A stretch of DNA of 64,000 nt from Gnetum montanum (GCA_015680685.1 MNCI01008118.1:132366-196365), one strand, 5' to 3'; positions 42,554 through 61,749 are shown, counted from the stretch's first letter. Translations and numbers: made by a program. The notes: generated from the letters alone by a model not told the origin.

Positions 42554-45500
42554 ATGGCAGATCGGCAAGATGACGACGCAGCATTGATAGATTTCCTGTC
42601 TTCGCTAACGGATGTTTACCCGACTGTATGACAATTTATGTCTGCTTTTTCTCCTGTTTTCCCAAACTAATTTTCTCTTCTTTTCTCTGTTTTCTTTTTC
42701 CCTAAATTGGGGTGGATTTGGGTTTCGAAACACAGATACCTGACGAATTAGCGGAGCATTATCTTGGCAGGAGTGGTTTCCAGTGCCCGGATATCAGAGT
42801 GTAAGTAATTGTATTTGATTTCCCTGCAAATAAATCTTTTTTCCGACAGGTAAAAAGTAGATTTTATTGGTAAAGTATTTGGAGAAAACCTTTTTGTTTG
42901 GGTACTTATTAACCTTGGGAATTCAGAATCCTGAACTTCTTCTCTAAGTTGGGTTAGGAGGAAGTTTGACTTCTCTTAGACAACTATATTCATTTTTGCA
43001 TAATGGAAATTATTTATATTGTGCTCGGTGATTGGCGGGGGGTCATTTTATATAGTCGGGGTTCATGGAAATCATAGTAAGAGCGGGGGTGGTCAATAAG
43101 TGTTTAAACATACTTCATGGAAAATAAATAATTATCATCTTAATGCAAGATTAAAAGATGAATTTTTTATGTAAATTATTATGGCTATGTAATGGATCAG
43201 CCCATAACATTAAAAGATGAAGTTTTTTATGTAAATTAGTATGGCTATGTAATGGATCAGCCCATAACATTGAGCCACCTGAAGTATTATAGGTATATAA
43301 TGGCTCAGCTAAATAACTTCCATGATAAGAATTATTTAAAATTGGTTTTGATTTTTTTTTCAACATGAAAATCAATTCTGAGATTTCATTAATTTGAAAA
43401 AGAAAAAATTCTCTTGGCTAAATAATAGATATATATTATAAATATATAACTAAACTAGTTGTAAGTTGCATATTTATTTTGGTCAATAAAAACTAAACTG
43501 GTGTATTTATCTATCACTTTGAATTTGGGGATTGTATATTGTTTCCAACAAGTATAGTAAAATGCTAACCAATGTATAAATTGATTTGGATGTAATATCA
43601 TTTTCTTGGTTTGCTATAGATCATATTTAGCCAAACGCTTTACTTGGACATGTTATAGCATTTCCTTTGTTGTTTATAATAATTTTGTACTACATTCAAA
43701 CCTGTCAAAACTGATACTGTTGGTAATTCAGGCTTGAATTTGCTAAAATATTAGACTCAGACGAAATAAAGAAATTTTTTGAGAAGTCTGAAAAAATCAT
43801 TACCCAATTTTTATCTAGAAACAATGTCATTTTAGCCATTTTTACAATGAAAACGTTGAATGTGAAAGATAAAACATCTGAGAAAGGTTTTCTTAATCCA
43901 ATAGGAGAAGTTCATGTGCCTCAAGAATTTATAGATGAAGATCTTATTAAGAATGTGAGCTATTAGAAGAACCCGAAAAAGTGACAATGGTAATGAAGTT
44001 GCACCATGTTTTATGTCTACCAAAGAACTTATTGTTTTGTGTGATGTGAATATTATTAATGATTTAGTAAAAGATAATGAGGAAACAGTGAAATATTTAA
44101 GAAAGTACAGACAAAATATTATAAGCAACTACAAAAGGAAGAGGCTGAGAAGCAGATTCAAAGGAAAATAGAAGATTAATTTTAATAGCATTATATCTTA
44201 TAGCATGTACCAAAAAGTAAAAACCTCACATATATATAAGTTAGGAATTTGTATCAATTATTGTCCTTGACAGGCTATCAGTTTTGCATAAATAATCCAT
44301 TGCGTTGGATTGATCTTGGCCTAACTTTGATAGGTTGCCTATTTTGAAGATGTTGCTGTTGACATGTTTGACAATATTGAAAAACTACATGATATCTTCC
44401 ACGCTTTGTTTGAATCAACTCTCTTGCATAGAGATTGGAGTTGAGGACTATGCAGGGCCAATGAGATGCAATTTGGAGTGATGTAATCAGGGGTGATGCA
44501 CTATGTTTGATTTTAATGATATTGTTTTGAGTCTCAAAGTCCATTTCATGGCTTCAATAAAATTGAAAGTAGAACAGAAAATCTTAAATTTTGACTAACC
44601 TTGGAAATCATTGTTTTCCATTTCAAATTACAGACCTTCTATGTCCATTGGTTGTTACATTTATAATATATCATCCTTGTTTATATTCGTTGGTTTGAAA
44701 TGGTTTGCATACGTATTAATGAATTGTTGTGATGTCACTTAATGCCATGGTTTAGTCCTTAAGACCAAACATGTGAACCTCTGTGTATTGATTATTTATT
44801 TATTAGATCTGACATGATAGGTCATTTAATCTTGAGGCAATAATGAATAAAGTGTCTATATTTAGGTTAGCCAGTTGAACAGAAAAACCAATTGCTCTTT
44901 GTAAGATCTAACAAGAAATTATCAAACTTTATGAGAGGCTCTTACTTTTCCTTAAATATATTGCACTTATCAGCTGCATTAGGTTGCTTGAGTCTACATT
45001 TTGCACTTAGGGTGGCTAAAACCCACAACCTCACTCAGACACTATTCGTTGCTACTTAAGGTAGTCAATTTAACACCAAAGCAATGACTGCTTGTGCAAT
45101 TTTATGAATGGTTGTTTAACTTGGTTACAAGCCTACTCAGAGGTATTGTCCTTTCTTCAGCAGCTATTAATTCATAGACATGATAATTCGGAGTTATTTA
45201 TTGCATATTGGCTATACGTTACGATTACCTTCAAAATATAATGGATGCTTTTGAGAAGTAAGTTGACAATGCTCAACACAGAAATTATTGACAGGATGTA
45301 GTTTGTAGTTTTGAATTGGTAAGGCTACAGGGCTGCAGGTTTGAAGATCACTACAACGGAAAGAAAAATCAGAGTCAAGCTACAGGGCTGTAGGTTTGCA
45401 GTATGTGCAAGATGAGTAGGAATGTTGGTATGTTGAGAACTTGAGATGTTAAGATGATGCTAAGCATTAGGTGGAAACAATGGGTTACTAAAAGTATACA

Positions 45501-47680
45501 AATAATGATCAGGGTGACTCGTTATAGAAATTTGAAGTGTGTGCATACACATTGTGATGTGATTGATGTAATTGAGGTCATGAAATGCATAATACGTTCA
45601 TTTTTGAGAATGGATTGCTCATGAAAAATCAGATTGACTTTTAGTCAAAATGATCACTAGCTCATTAGCTCATTGTCTAACAAGGATTTGCAGTTTTGAA
45701 AGAAGCTACCTCCAACTGTGCATAGATTGAAATTAATTGACTCAATGCATTAGAAAAAAATGTTTCTAATAGTTTTTCAAGGATATTTTATTTTTGAGAT
45801 ATCATTTGATTTTGATTTACAAGTTTCTTCTTGAGAATATCTAGTATGTTCATTTGTAAAATGTTTATAATATTTAAAAAGGAAAGTAACCATCTGGGTA
45901 GCGATTTTTTAAAAATACAATAGTGTAGTTTTTTGGTTTGATTTATAAGTTGATACAGTTCTTATCTTGTACAAACCCTTATTCGTTTGTATTAAAATTT
46001 TGATTATGTGTCACAGAGTCAGACTGATCTCACTTGCAACACAAAAATTTATTGCTGAGATTGCAAGTGACTCTCTTCAGTAAGTATTAATCCTTACAAA
46101 AGTTCTTTGTTATTTTTTCTAAATTTAAAAGGCATTATTAACTATCATTGGAATGATTGTTTTAATTCCCTTTCCATTAGCTTCAGTGAATTTCTACTGT
46201 CTGTCCATAACCAATTATGTATCAATTCATTAGGCTGTGCAAAGCCAGGCAAGGAGCTGTAAACAAGGAAAAACGAGATAAGCAACAAAAGGTAAACATT
46301 AGTAGCATTTGTTATTATGTATAAACATTGTAAGCATTATTACTATTTTTCAACGTAAACAATGTAACTCATTAGAAGTTTCATGTTTCATTTCTGGTAT
46401 GGTTAATAAGTACGCTAAAAACATATTTATTTCTGCTGGCTGATTGTGTTGTGATAGATGAAAAATTGAAATTCAAAGGTAGGAAGCTATATGTTTGTAT
46501 CAAATATCTTTTGTTACTTTTAGACTGTTTTTTAGCTTTTAAAAAACAAACAAAACACAAAATGCAAAACGAAATCAAGCCAACTTGTGGCTATTTTGCC
46601 GAGGTGCTTGTCTTTGATCTGGGCTTAGCACCTCCTCCTGACGATCACTCTGTTGTTTTCTTAGATGATATTACTGATGTTCGAGTAGGTTTGGACTCTG
46701 AAGAATTGATTGGCTTTCCAAAAACAAGATTACTTGACTTCTATTAGTTTGTGTTTATGGGTTTTTTTTTTTTTTTTTATAAACATTGCACACACAAAAA
46801 ATGTTAAAATTTTCTTGGATCATGAGTATTGGTTTTGATGGAGGTAGTTACTTTAGAAGCTACAGAAAGCAGGGAGAACCACACTGGAATTGTTATAAAC
46901 TTGCAATGCAGGTTGTAAAGGAGCATGTGAAAAATTCTGGGATTGCAATATAGCGATAGGAAGAGATGAAGTAAAGGCACTCGCTAGTTCATTAGCTTAT
47001 TGTCTAAGGATTTGCAAGCAAGAGGCTGCCCATTCTGGTTACACTTGAGGCATCGTTATTAAGTTCTAAAGTATCATGCCCTCAGTGAAAGATTAGAAAC
47101 ACCTGATACACAAATATATAATTGATGATTTGTAAAATAAGAATGTAATGGAAAATAAGAAGATAGTAAATGAAAAGATAAAGAGTGAGTAGGGGAAAGG
47201 AGACCCAAAAGGTGGACTTGAACATTATTATTATTTATTAGCAAATTTTCAGTCAATTGCTATCTGTTTAAAGGAGTTTCTTTCTATCAAGCAATACTAG
47301 AGTAGTATATTAAAAAATTAAAAACGTTTTCTTTGTAATGCATTTCTGCTTTAAGTTGACTGGAAAATTGTGGATTTATTAAAATATATTTATTATGGGC
47401 TCAAACACGTTGTACTTTCAGGACAAAGGCTTTGTCTTAACAACCGAAGATCTTTCGATGGCCCTGCGTGAGGTACTTGCATGATATCAGTACCTATACT
47501 TTCTAACCATTTTACACTCTTGGGAAGAATGTAAAGTTGTAGAATTATTAATATCTTTCGGTTGATTCACATTTTGAAATCACTGTTTTTGTGATGTAGT
47601 ATGGTGTCAACTTGAGGCGCCAAGAGTATTTTGCTGACAATGCATCTGCTGGATTGAATCCTGTTTCTAAAGATGATTAA
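42554..47680 (+). CDS. TAF10: TBP-associated factor 10 (TFIID/SAGA subunit), 6 exons
   Basis: TAF10 is a histone-fold subunit of TFIID and SAGA, used in RNA polymerase II initiation. Exons 42554-42625, 42736-42800, 46017-46079, 46234-46291, 47422-47472 and 47600-47680 give 390 nt, 129 residues plus TAA. The protein begins MADRQDDDAALIDFLSSLTD, continues IPDELAEHYLGRSGFQCPDI, then RLISLATQKFIAEIASDSLQ, a basic link (KEKRDKQQK), LTTEDLSMALREYGVNLRRQ and a short acidic end. This is the complete family layout at the usual plant length of about 130. The ATG is the first possible start before the conserved ALIDFL helix. Introns are GT-AG; intron 2 is 3.2 kb and holds an unexplained coding-like relic. 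An ACGT core (TACGTGA) lies about 75 bases upstream. Confidence 0.96.
43150..43270 (+). repeat. 60-bp tandem pair in TAF10 intron 2
   Basis: ATGGCTATGTAATGGATCAG with its surroundings occurs twice, about 60 bases apart, with a few differences. Confidence 0.85.
43735..44180 (+). pseudogene. Unassigned coding-like relic in TAF10 intron 2
   Basis: An uninterrupted frame without an ATG start runs from about 43739 to a TAG near 43966 and reads like real protein (LLKILDSDEIKKFFEKSEKI, FLNPIGEVHVPQEFIDED). Other frames continue to about 44170 with Lys/Glu-rich helical text. I do not recognise the family. It could be a transposon gene, a processed pseudogene or an old insertion. It is not spliced into TAF10, whose frame is complete without it. 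Confidence 0.35.
44985..45080 (-). mobile_element. SINE-like tRNA-derived fragment, - strand
   Basis: The reverse complement reads ATTGCTTTGGTGTTAAATTG and GAGGTTGTGGGTTTTAGCC, resembling diverged A and B boxes. Weak. Confidence 0.35.
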
Positions 47681-50215
47681 AGAATTTCCTAAAGTTAGGT
47701 TTGCTGGCAGCTAAAGGATCGGATGTCCAATAATTCTATTTTAGTAACAAATTTTATTGGAATGAGTGCTAATGAATGTACCAGATGTTTCATGCATCTA
47801 AAAGAATGATTTGCATGTGATTGCCGACATTTATTTCCATTTTTTAAAAAGTTTTGTGAGGCACAGTAGAAATGAGATGTTTTTCTAACTCTTTGTAATC
47901 TGTTTGTTAAATAGTATCAAACTTACAAAAAGTAACAAGGCTCCCTCTATGATTTCAGTAACCAGCCCAGGCTTTAGTTACTGCTTAAATGCAAAATGTA
48001 ATCTAGGTATCCCTTCCAGATGCTGTTAATGAATTATAACCTTTTGCAATAATCAAATTTCATTTTAGCAGAGATTGCAGCAAACCAATTGTTAGTATTT
48101 TAGGATGGGCTTGTAATTTCTTGCAAAAATACATATAATCCTTGGTAGATTTCTTCCTATCTCCTACACGTCTTTGATTACTGAGCTATTGGTATACGAC
48201 ATTCATACGAGATATTCTAGGTTCTGGTTAGGAATCGGTCCCTCTTAAGTAGTCCCTTCTCCTACATTACCTGTTTGTTTAATATCTCACGAAGAAATTT
48301 GTTTAATCATTCTTGTTTTTAGTCCAGCTAAAGCACATACACGGAACTTCTGAAGTCGACCCTTTTTTTCCCGATGTACAAGCTCGTATGCAACCTCTAT
48401 ACATCTAGGTCGAAGATCTTGAAGATCGTATTCTCATTTTGAATGGAAGAATAAAATGCTGCTACATAAATATTTTCTTAGAAAATACTATTAATGGCTG
48501 TTGCTCTCACAAGCTCTTAAATTCTAATGTGTACTTTAAGTTGTCAAGTTATCCTAAATTCACAACATCCTCAGCACTCAATTATCCTTGATGAAAATAA
48601 CAAGTACCAACATGTGTTTCTACAATCTCATTGCAATGCCTTACAGCCTTAAAGCAACGATTTCTATACACCTTGCTTCTAGGATTTCCTAATTTTTTAC
48701 TTAATAAAGGTGTAACTTAACTTGGCCAAACAACCCTCTGTATCATTAACTAAATTAAGCTCTTAAGCTTATCTTCTTACCAAGTTTAGCTAGTTTTCCC
48801 TTTGCCCATGATTGCTAAAGCCTCGAGGCTTGGTTTGGTTACTTGTCGTGGCTTTAGATGCATGGCATGGCTAATATTGAATAGCCAAGGCTTGGTTTGG
48901 TTACATGCATTGTTTTTAGTCATAGAATATTACAAAAAACTACAACAAAATAAACAATCAGGCATAAGTTGCTGGTTATGGTTTTCAGCTATTTAAAACA
49001 ATGATAATTAGAATGTAGTTGAATGAGAAACTAAACCAAATGGCCATAGTGTGTGATAATCACCAAAAATCACAATAACCGAACCCTCAAGTAAACCTAG
49101 CTCTCTAATACCAAATGGTGTAAATTACAACAATGATCTATAATGGAAGCTTGTATAGATTTTGAATATTTAAAAAAGAAAATAAAAAGGAAGCTTGTAT
49201 AGATTTTGAATATTTAAAAAAGAAAATAAAAAGGAAGCTTGTATAGATTTTGAATATTTAAAAAAGAAAATAAAAAGGAAGCTTGTATAGATTTTGAATA
49301 TTTAAAAAAGAAAATAAAAAGGAAAAGCTTGCATAGATGAGTTTGTCTAATTTATGTGGAAACTTACCATCCAAGAAAAGAACCTATGGAAGAAACCAAT
49401 GGTGACTTTTTAGTAAAGAGTAGCTATAAAGCAAATTGCCGATCCACTCCATCATTCAATGTTCTCTAACAATCCCTTTCTCTCCAACAAGGTTTCAATG
49501 GCATTGATGACATTCTAACCTCATAAGACACCTTACATGATAATTTTGATGTCTAATACTGTAATGCTAAATTATATTTCATCCATAGCACCTTAGGCTC
49601 ACACTTTTTTCAATACTAATCTTATTCCACTTATTCCAAAAATAAATTTTGAAAAATATTAAATTCACATGTTCATTTTTAAATATCAGCTTCTTGTTCA
49701 CATGAAGTTAGTTTCCTTGACATGGGTTACTCCAAGAAAATACTTGGGCAATTAACGGAGACAGATGGTTGAAAATGCAGTTCTTAACACCATACCAATA
49801 ATTGTAATGATGTTGAAGCACTATAAAAGCATGAATGATGAACGCTGGTTTTCCAAAGTATGCCACTCCCTAAGAAAATAAAAAGTTGCAAGATGTTACA
49901 GGGAATGATACGATGCTTGAAGTACAAGACAAGCAAAGATACTTGTCTATTGAAATAACTGGCAATTTAGTAGGCAGCCTCTCCTAAAAATTAGCCTGTT
50001 TTGAATGGCTCCGAACCTCTGAAAATGCTAAATTAGTACATGAATATCCAATGGTTTCCGTTGCAAAACATCATCAGAATTTCTTTCCCAACGCGTAGTT
50101 TTAAGCAAAGCATACCCAAATTGATGTCGTAGAGTTTGGGAGAAGATTGCAATGAACACTTTCAGCTCAGAAACTAAGCAACCAACATTCCACCAATAAC
50201 TGAAACAATAAGAGT
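47681..50215. other. Intergenic region between TAF10 and the PPR gene
   Basis: Apart from the 44-bp tandem array below and a short repeat of AGGCTTGGTTTGGTTAC at about 48827 and 48889, nothing was recognised. The TAF10 3' UTR occupies the left end and the PPR 3' UTR the right end (convergent genes). Confidence 0.5.
49145..49322 (+). repeat. 44-bp tandem repeat, four units
   Basis: GGAAGCTTGTATAGATTTTG begins at 49145, 49189, 49233 and 49277. The first units are identical; the last ends AAAAGGAAAAGC. No spacers, so not a CRISPR-like array. Confidence 0.95.
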
Positions 50216-52033
50216 TCAGGATGTCAACACTTCAGCATTGTTACATGAGAGTTGGCTTCCAGTATCACCTTGAACATCCACTGCTTCTTCAAACTTTCTA
50301 TACACATCCTCCAGAACTCGTCTAACCTGCTTGTCATAATGAAATCCATTTTTCAGAACATGAGCATGGACCTGTCTGCATTCCTCCAATCCCAGGAAGG
50401 AGAAAACCGAAACCACTGTAACCTCATTGATCCGGACACCATCCTCCATCATTTTAACAAAGAACCTGAAAGCCTGATCAGTGTAACCAGAAAGTGCATA
50501 TGCTGAAATCATGGTGGTCCAGGACACAACATTCCTAGTAGGTAATTTCTCAAAAGCCTTGTATGCATCATCCAGAGCTCCAAACCTGCCATACATGCCA
50601 ATAACCACATTACCAACCATAGTATGCTTCAGCAACCCAGCTTTCACAATGGATGCATGGAGTTGCCTGCCCTGCTCCAACCCAAAAAGCCTAAGCACAG
50701 AAATAAAAGTAATATCATTAAGTTGAATGCCCTGCTCACACATCTCAACAAGCATCTCAAATGCCTTCTCAGTTTCACCAGAACTGGCAAAACCCATAAC
50801 CATGGTGGTCCAAGTCACAAGATTTCTAGCACTCATTTTCTCAAAAATCTTGTAGGCCTCCTCAGGCCTGCCCCTCTTCACATACATACTCATCAGAGCA
50901 CTCTGAACAGTAATGTCACCATAAAACCTAGATTTCAATGAACAGGCATGGATCTGAATACCATGCTGCAAACCCAAATGAGGCAGCAGAGAACTGAAAG
51001 CTACATGGTTAGGGTGAATGCCCTGGTGCAGCATCTGAACCAGCAGATTAAAAGCCTTCTTGCCACTTCCATGTCTTGCATGGGCAGAAATCATAGTAGT
51101 CCAGGCCACCACATTCAACCCAGACATGTTCTGAAAAACCCTACAAGAGGAATCCAACTCCCCGTATCTTGCATACATGTCCATCAATGCACTACCCACT
51201 TTCACATTCCCCGGATTTACAGTCTTCAGAGCCAACCCATGAAGCTGGATACCTAATTCCAGATCAAACAGGGTCAGCACAGCAATGAAGGTCACAACAG
51301 AAGGCCTAATACCCTGCTGGAGCATTTTTTCCAAAAAATCAAAAGCTTCCTGCACTCTCCCACAACTTGCCAATCCTGAAATCATTGTGGTCCAAGAAAC
51401 AACAGATGGGCCAGAAGGCCTCCTGCCCATTCTGTCAAAGATTTTGTGGGCATCCTTGAAATGAGAAGCCTTGACATACATGTTCAACAGGGCATTCCAA
51501 ACCTTAATATGATCAGGGTCCTTCCCTGCATGAAAATAATCGTATTCATAATAAGAATCTTGCCTGCTGCTTTCAAGCATCCCGGCTTTGAGAACACGGG
51601 CATGGATTTGTTTTCCCAAATCCACATCTGAAAAGCCAAGAACTGTAATGAAGCTAACCCGATTGGGCTGGATACCGAATTTTTCCTGCATATCCACAAA
51701 CACCTGCAGGGCTTCTGCAATTCTCTCGGTTCTAGCGTAACCTGCAATCTTGGCAGTGTAAGACACAACATCATTTCGCGGACTGTGAAATTCACTTGTA
51801 CTATTTCCATCATCATCATCATCATCCACGAAGCCTGTTTGGTATTCTGGGATAACATTAAGATTATTTGTTGTTGTGGGTTCTGATACAGAAACAGCAG
51901 TGATTCTGAAACGAGAAAATCTTAGCCTGCATCTGCATCTGCCATTGTGGGTGTTTTCAGTCCGCAACAAACGTGCCTGCAAGGCTTCACGGAGATTTGG
52001 TTGGTTAGGATAAGGAAGAATTTGAGAAACCAA
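50216..52033 (-). CDS. PLS-type pentatricopeptide repeat protein, intronless
   Basis: PPR proteins bind specific RNAs in plastids or mitochondria and act in editing, splicing or stability. The 605-residue frame has an Arg-rich, acidic-poor N-terminus (residues 1-50, RCRCRLRFSRFRI) suited to organelle import, an Asp run at 70-75, then PPR motifs from about 88 to 585. Motifs such as VVSWTTMISGLASCGRVQEA recur at about 211, 308, 405 and 502, a 97-residue period. Each unit includes LG.Q.H.....K and a NALL.MYVK-type short motif, the PLS pattern. There is no DYW domain; the C-terminus (VDVQGDTGSQL) is unmatched. L motifs are shortened (see findings). Start: first Met of the frame, upstream of the basic leader. 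An RNA target cannot be named. Confidence 0.92.
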   Translation of the reverse strand: MVSQILPYPNQPNLREALQARLLRTENTHNGRCRCRLRFSRFRITAVSVSEPTTTNNLNVIPEYQTGFVDDDDDDGNSTSEFHSPRNDVVSYTAKIAGYARTERIAEALQVFVDMQEKFGIQPNRVSFITVLGFSDVDLGKQIHARVLKAGMLESSRQDSYYEYDYFHAGKDPDHIKVWNALLNMYVKASHFKDAHKIFDRMGRRPSGPSVVSWTTMISGLASCGRVQEAFDFLEKMLQQGIRPSVVTFIAVLTLFDLELGIQLHGLALKTVNPGNVKVGSALMDMYARYGELDSSCRVFQNMSGLNVVAWTTMISAHARHGSGKKAFNLLVQMLHQGIHPNHVAFSSLLPHLGLQHGIQIHACSLKSRFYGDITVQSALMSMYVKRGRPEEAYKIFEKMSARNLVTWTTMVMGFASSGETEKAFEMLVEMCEQGIQLNDITFISVLRLFGLEQGRQLHASIVKAGLLKHTMVGNVVIGMYGRFGALDDAYKAFEKLPTRNVVSWTTMISAYALSGYTDQAFRFFVKMMEDGVRINEVTVVSVFSFLGLEECRQVHAHVLKNGFHYDKQVRRVLEDVYRKFEEAVDVQGDTGSQLSCNNAEVLTS

Positions 52034-53451
52034 GCACTAGTTTTGTTTCCTGCCGAAAGAGATACAACAAAAACTTGCAATGCTTGCCTTGTGGGACGGA
52101 TTTGTGGAAGGCCGGGGAGTGAAAAGCAGGCAAGACCACGATGATGAGGCTGTAGTGGCCGAAATCATCTCTGCAACTATTTGGATCGTAAAAAATCAAT
52201 CTTCAACCTCGCATTTTCCTGCGACAGATTTCATCTACATGCTTTAAAAGTCTCTTAAATGTTCACAAAAATTTTCAATCCCTGACAACAGAAAACCTAT
52301 GCATACATTAAGAACCAGATAATGGGTCTGACTCGTACAGGCAACGTTCCTACTTCGTTAACTTAGATTTTTGAATCGGGCCCATAAATACATTTGTCAA
52401 TCCTGTTTCTTCCAGTTATCGTCTAAACTTATCCATCATTTGATATGAGAATAGTTTAGATTTGTGTAACCTAAGATACATGGTTCAAAACTTCCAGCTT
52501 CCACCACAAGTTTATTCAACAAAAATTTACCGGACGAAACCTTCTTCCTCCGAAAAGATTCACAACAATGATATTGTAACGAATATAAAATCAAAAAATT
52601 TATGAATACGATATTCTGGAAAGCAATCTAATGAGGTTCTGTCAATTATCAATTCGTTTGAGGTACTAATTATCAATTATTTTTAGATACCATCAAAGCG
52701 AGGAGTGAACTCTTAAAGGGTCATCAGCCATGGGGGCTATCAATCAAAACAACGTAGAAGTGAAAATCTAAAACGAAGTAAAAATGAAAAGAAAAAATCA
52801 CTCGTTCAACTTTGACTCTATTTATTATGCTATCTTGACTTTCCTCATATCCTTCGACCAGTTACTTTGAAATTTGCATTTTTAAAAAATATTTGTATTT
52901 CGTTTTAAAACCATGTTTGTCTAAAAACAGGTATGCTGTTTTCATTCTTTATTAAATTTAAATAGAACATCACATTAATATTTTTTCATCAGGTTATACT
53001 TCTCTCTCTAATTTTGTTTTATATTATGATGGAAAACTTGTAAAGCACAAAATTTTTTTAAGCCATCGTCACTAAGTATACTTTTCATTGGGAAGACAAT
53101 AAAAAATTCAAACAATTTCAAGACCATCTTCCTAAGAGATGCATGCAATGCATGCAAATCAATTGCAGAAATACATAAATAAAATTATAAACTTGGCAAC
53201 TTCACATCTAGTTTTCATTATGGTAAAAAGAATATTTGCACATAACTTTACAAAGATTATGGCATCTGGTAAAACATGTTTGCACGTAGCCCTAAAAAGA
53301 TTATGAAAGAACACTCCTAAGATAGTTTCATTGAGCATAATAAGAAATGGCATTGCACAAAAGGATCTTAAATTTTTTTAAAAAAATCATGCACATTGTA
53401 AGATAAAAGTTCTTGATAAATTTCAATCAAGGCTGACGAAACATACAATAC

Positions 53452-53578
53452 AAACAAACGGAAGATAAGTTAATCTTCAATAGTTGAAACATTTGACCAT
53501 GATTTACTATAATCAAACAAACAGAAGATAAGTTAATCTTCAATAGTTGAAACATTTGACCATGATTTACTATAATCT
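53452..53578 (+). repeat. Tandem pair of about 60 bp
   Basis: GAAGATAAGTTAATCTTCAA through GATTTACTATAATC occurs twice in direct succession. The units differ at one position near the start (AAACGG versus AAACAG). Confidence 0.9.
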
Positions 53579-53904
53579 TCAATTCCATAATCAAGCTATT
53601 TACATAAAATCATAATTCAACTATCATACCCTATACCCCACGTGGCACATGCTTGAGGCTAAGCAGTCCCCTTCTATTTAAACCTGTAAAGAGCAAACCG
53701 CTGACCAAGTAAAAATATCTAAGACTAAAACACAAACTGTACCGCATTAAGCTTTATTGTATTAAAATCAAGCCACTTTGTATGGACATCTGCCAAATTA
53801 TTAATGAGGCAAATATAATTTTCAAAACAGAAAATTTTAATTTTCTTTTATAGATGCCGTGAAGCGGGCGTCTAAATTCACACCCTGCTTAAAAATCCCT
53901 ACAG

Positions 53905-53956
53905 GCTCACCCTTCCTTTATAAAGGCAGATGTTTATCCGTAAAGGAAGGGTGAGC
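53905..53956. repeat. Perfect 16-bp inverted repeat with 20-base loop
   Basis: GCTCACCCTTCCTTTA at 53905-53920 is matched by its exact reverse complement at 53941-53956. It could be a MITE end pair, a hairpin-forming transcript or a protein-binding site; the sequence alone does not decide. Confidence 0.9.
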
Positions 53957-54721
53957 ACGTGACGTAAAAACATTGTGTGAAAGCCCACACTGAAAGAAAA
54001 GAGAGCTTTCACATTTTTGAGACTGTTATCCACTTTGTCAAGGAGAACCAACTATTCAAAATCCGTGGACCTGGTGAAAAAGCGAAAACCTTTCCAGTTA
54101 TCGTTACAGCAGAAAATTTTGCTTTGGCTAAACTCTAGCACGCATGTGTTATTATAAACAGTTTTAAATTTCTGAAATCTTTCCTGTCTGGACAGCCAAA
54201 GAGGATAGTTTAGATCTCCGTATAAATGACAAAACCCACTCAACTATACGAATCAATGTCATTAATCGATAAAAGGAAAGAAACGTATTCCTTCCAGGCT
54301 TCTGAATCTTCAAAGAAAAGCAAGATCTCATTGTCATAGAAACAAAAATGCATATACCGGTGATCAACAGAACAGCAGAACAAGTAGAGACAAGAATCAA
54401 CGTCGTTTACCAGAGGTCATATAGATCCGACACATAACTCGAACTATTTAATAAAAGGTGACCACATGTTTCACCAATAACTCGAACTATTTAATAAAAG
54501 ATTTATTTGTATAGCAGCTTTAATAACCAATAAAGCAGCATACTATGCTTTGAAACACTTTAAAGACATTAAATTTGACAAATTACAGGGACTACCATTG
54601 GGTGACAGTTTAAGTCAAAATTGTTTTGGAAAGGTTCCTGAACAAAATCTTATTCTTATCTGCTTATAAATTACTGCACTATAAGACAACAAAAATTCCG
54701 GCAACAATCCTTTGCGCTCGC

Positions 54722-61329
<6,608 letters not shown>

Positions 61330-61444
61330 TTTTTCCCACTTCCGCTTCCTCAATTCAGCTGAAACCTCAACAACCAAATCAAATCTTCAAAGATGCGCAT
61401 TGCATTCACGGATCGACCAAAACGAGAATTCAGAACGCCAAACG

Positions 61445-61742
61445 AAAATGCAAAATTGGAAAACAAAACGCACGCACGCATGCACGCACCTGAAAAGGAC
61501 GAATCGAACTTTCAGAAGCTCTGCTCGGAACGAACAAAAATAAAAATTCCTCCGTCAAAAGAGAGCCGGCAATGGCAATGGCAATGGATATGGGAACGAA
61601 AACGGAAAATTGGAAAACAAAACGCACGCACCTGAAACGGACGAATCAAACTTTGAGAAGCTCTGCTACAAACTAACGCAAATGAAAATGCCTCCGACGA
61701 AGAGAGACCCGAATATGGCAATTGTGCACTGGAGATGGAACA
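61445..61742. repeat. Tandem duplication of about 155 bp in the phosphoglucomutase 5' region
   Basis: AAATTGGAAAACAAAACGCA and AAGCTCTGCT, with their surroundings, occur twice about 155-160 bases apart. The second unit ends shortly before the likely transcription start region of the - strand gene. The first unit has extra CACGCATGCACG. Together they probably make up 5' UTR and promoter. Confidence 0.75.
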
Positions 61743-61749
61743 GTGAGGG

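Larger units (their letters stand above)
52034..54721. other. Intergenic region between PPR and phosphoglucomutase genes
   Basis: Holds the PPR promoter at its left end and the phosphoglucomutase 3' UTR at its right end; on the - strand an AATAAA occurs at about 54508-54503. Direct repeats at 53452-53576 and at about 54425-54500 (AACTCGAACTATTTAATAAA twice) and an inverted repeat at 53905-53956 are listed or noted here. No gene recognised. Confidence 0.5.

Noticed and set aside
49145-49322. Four regular repeats resembling an array
   Set aside because: Units are directly adjacent with no variable spacers, in a plant genome; a simple tandem repeat.
51484-51858. Alternative frames within the PPR gene
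   Set aside because: They are shadows of the 605-codon frame, whose PPR motifs are unmistakable.
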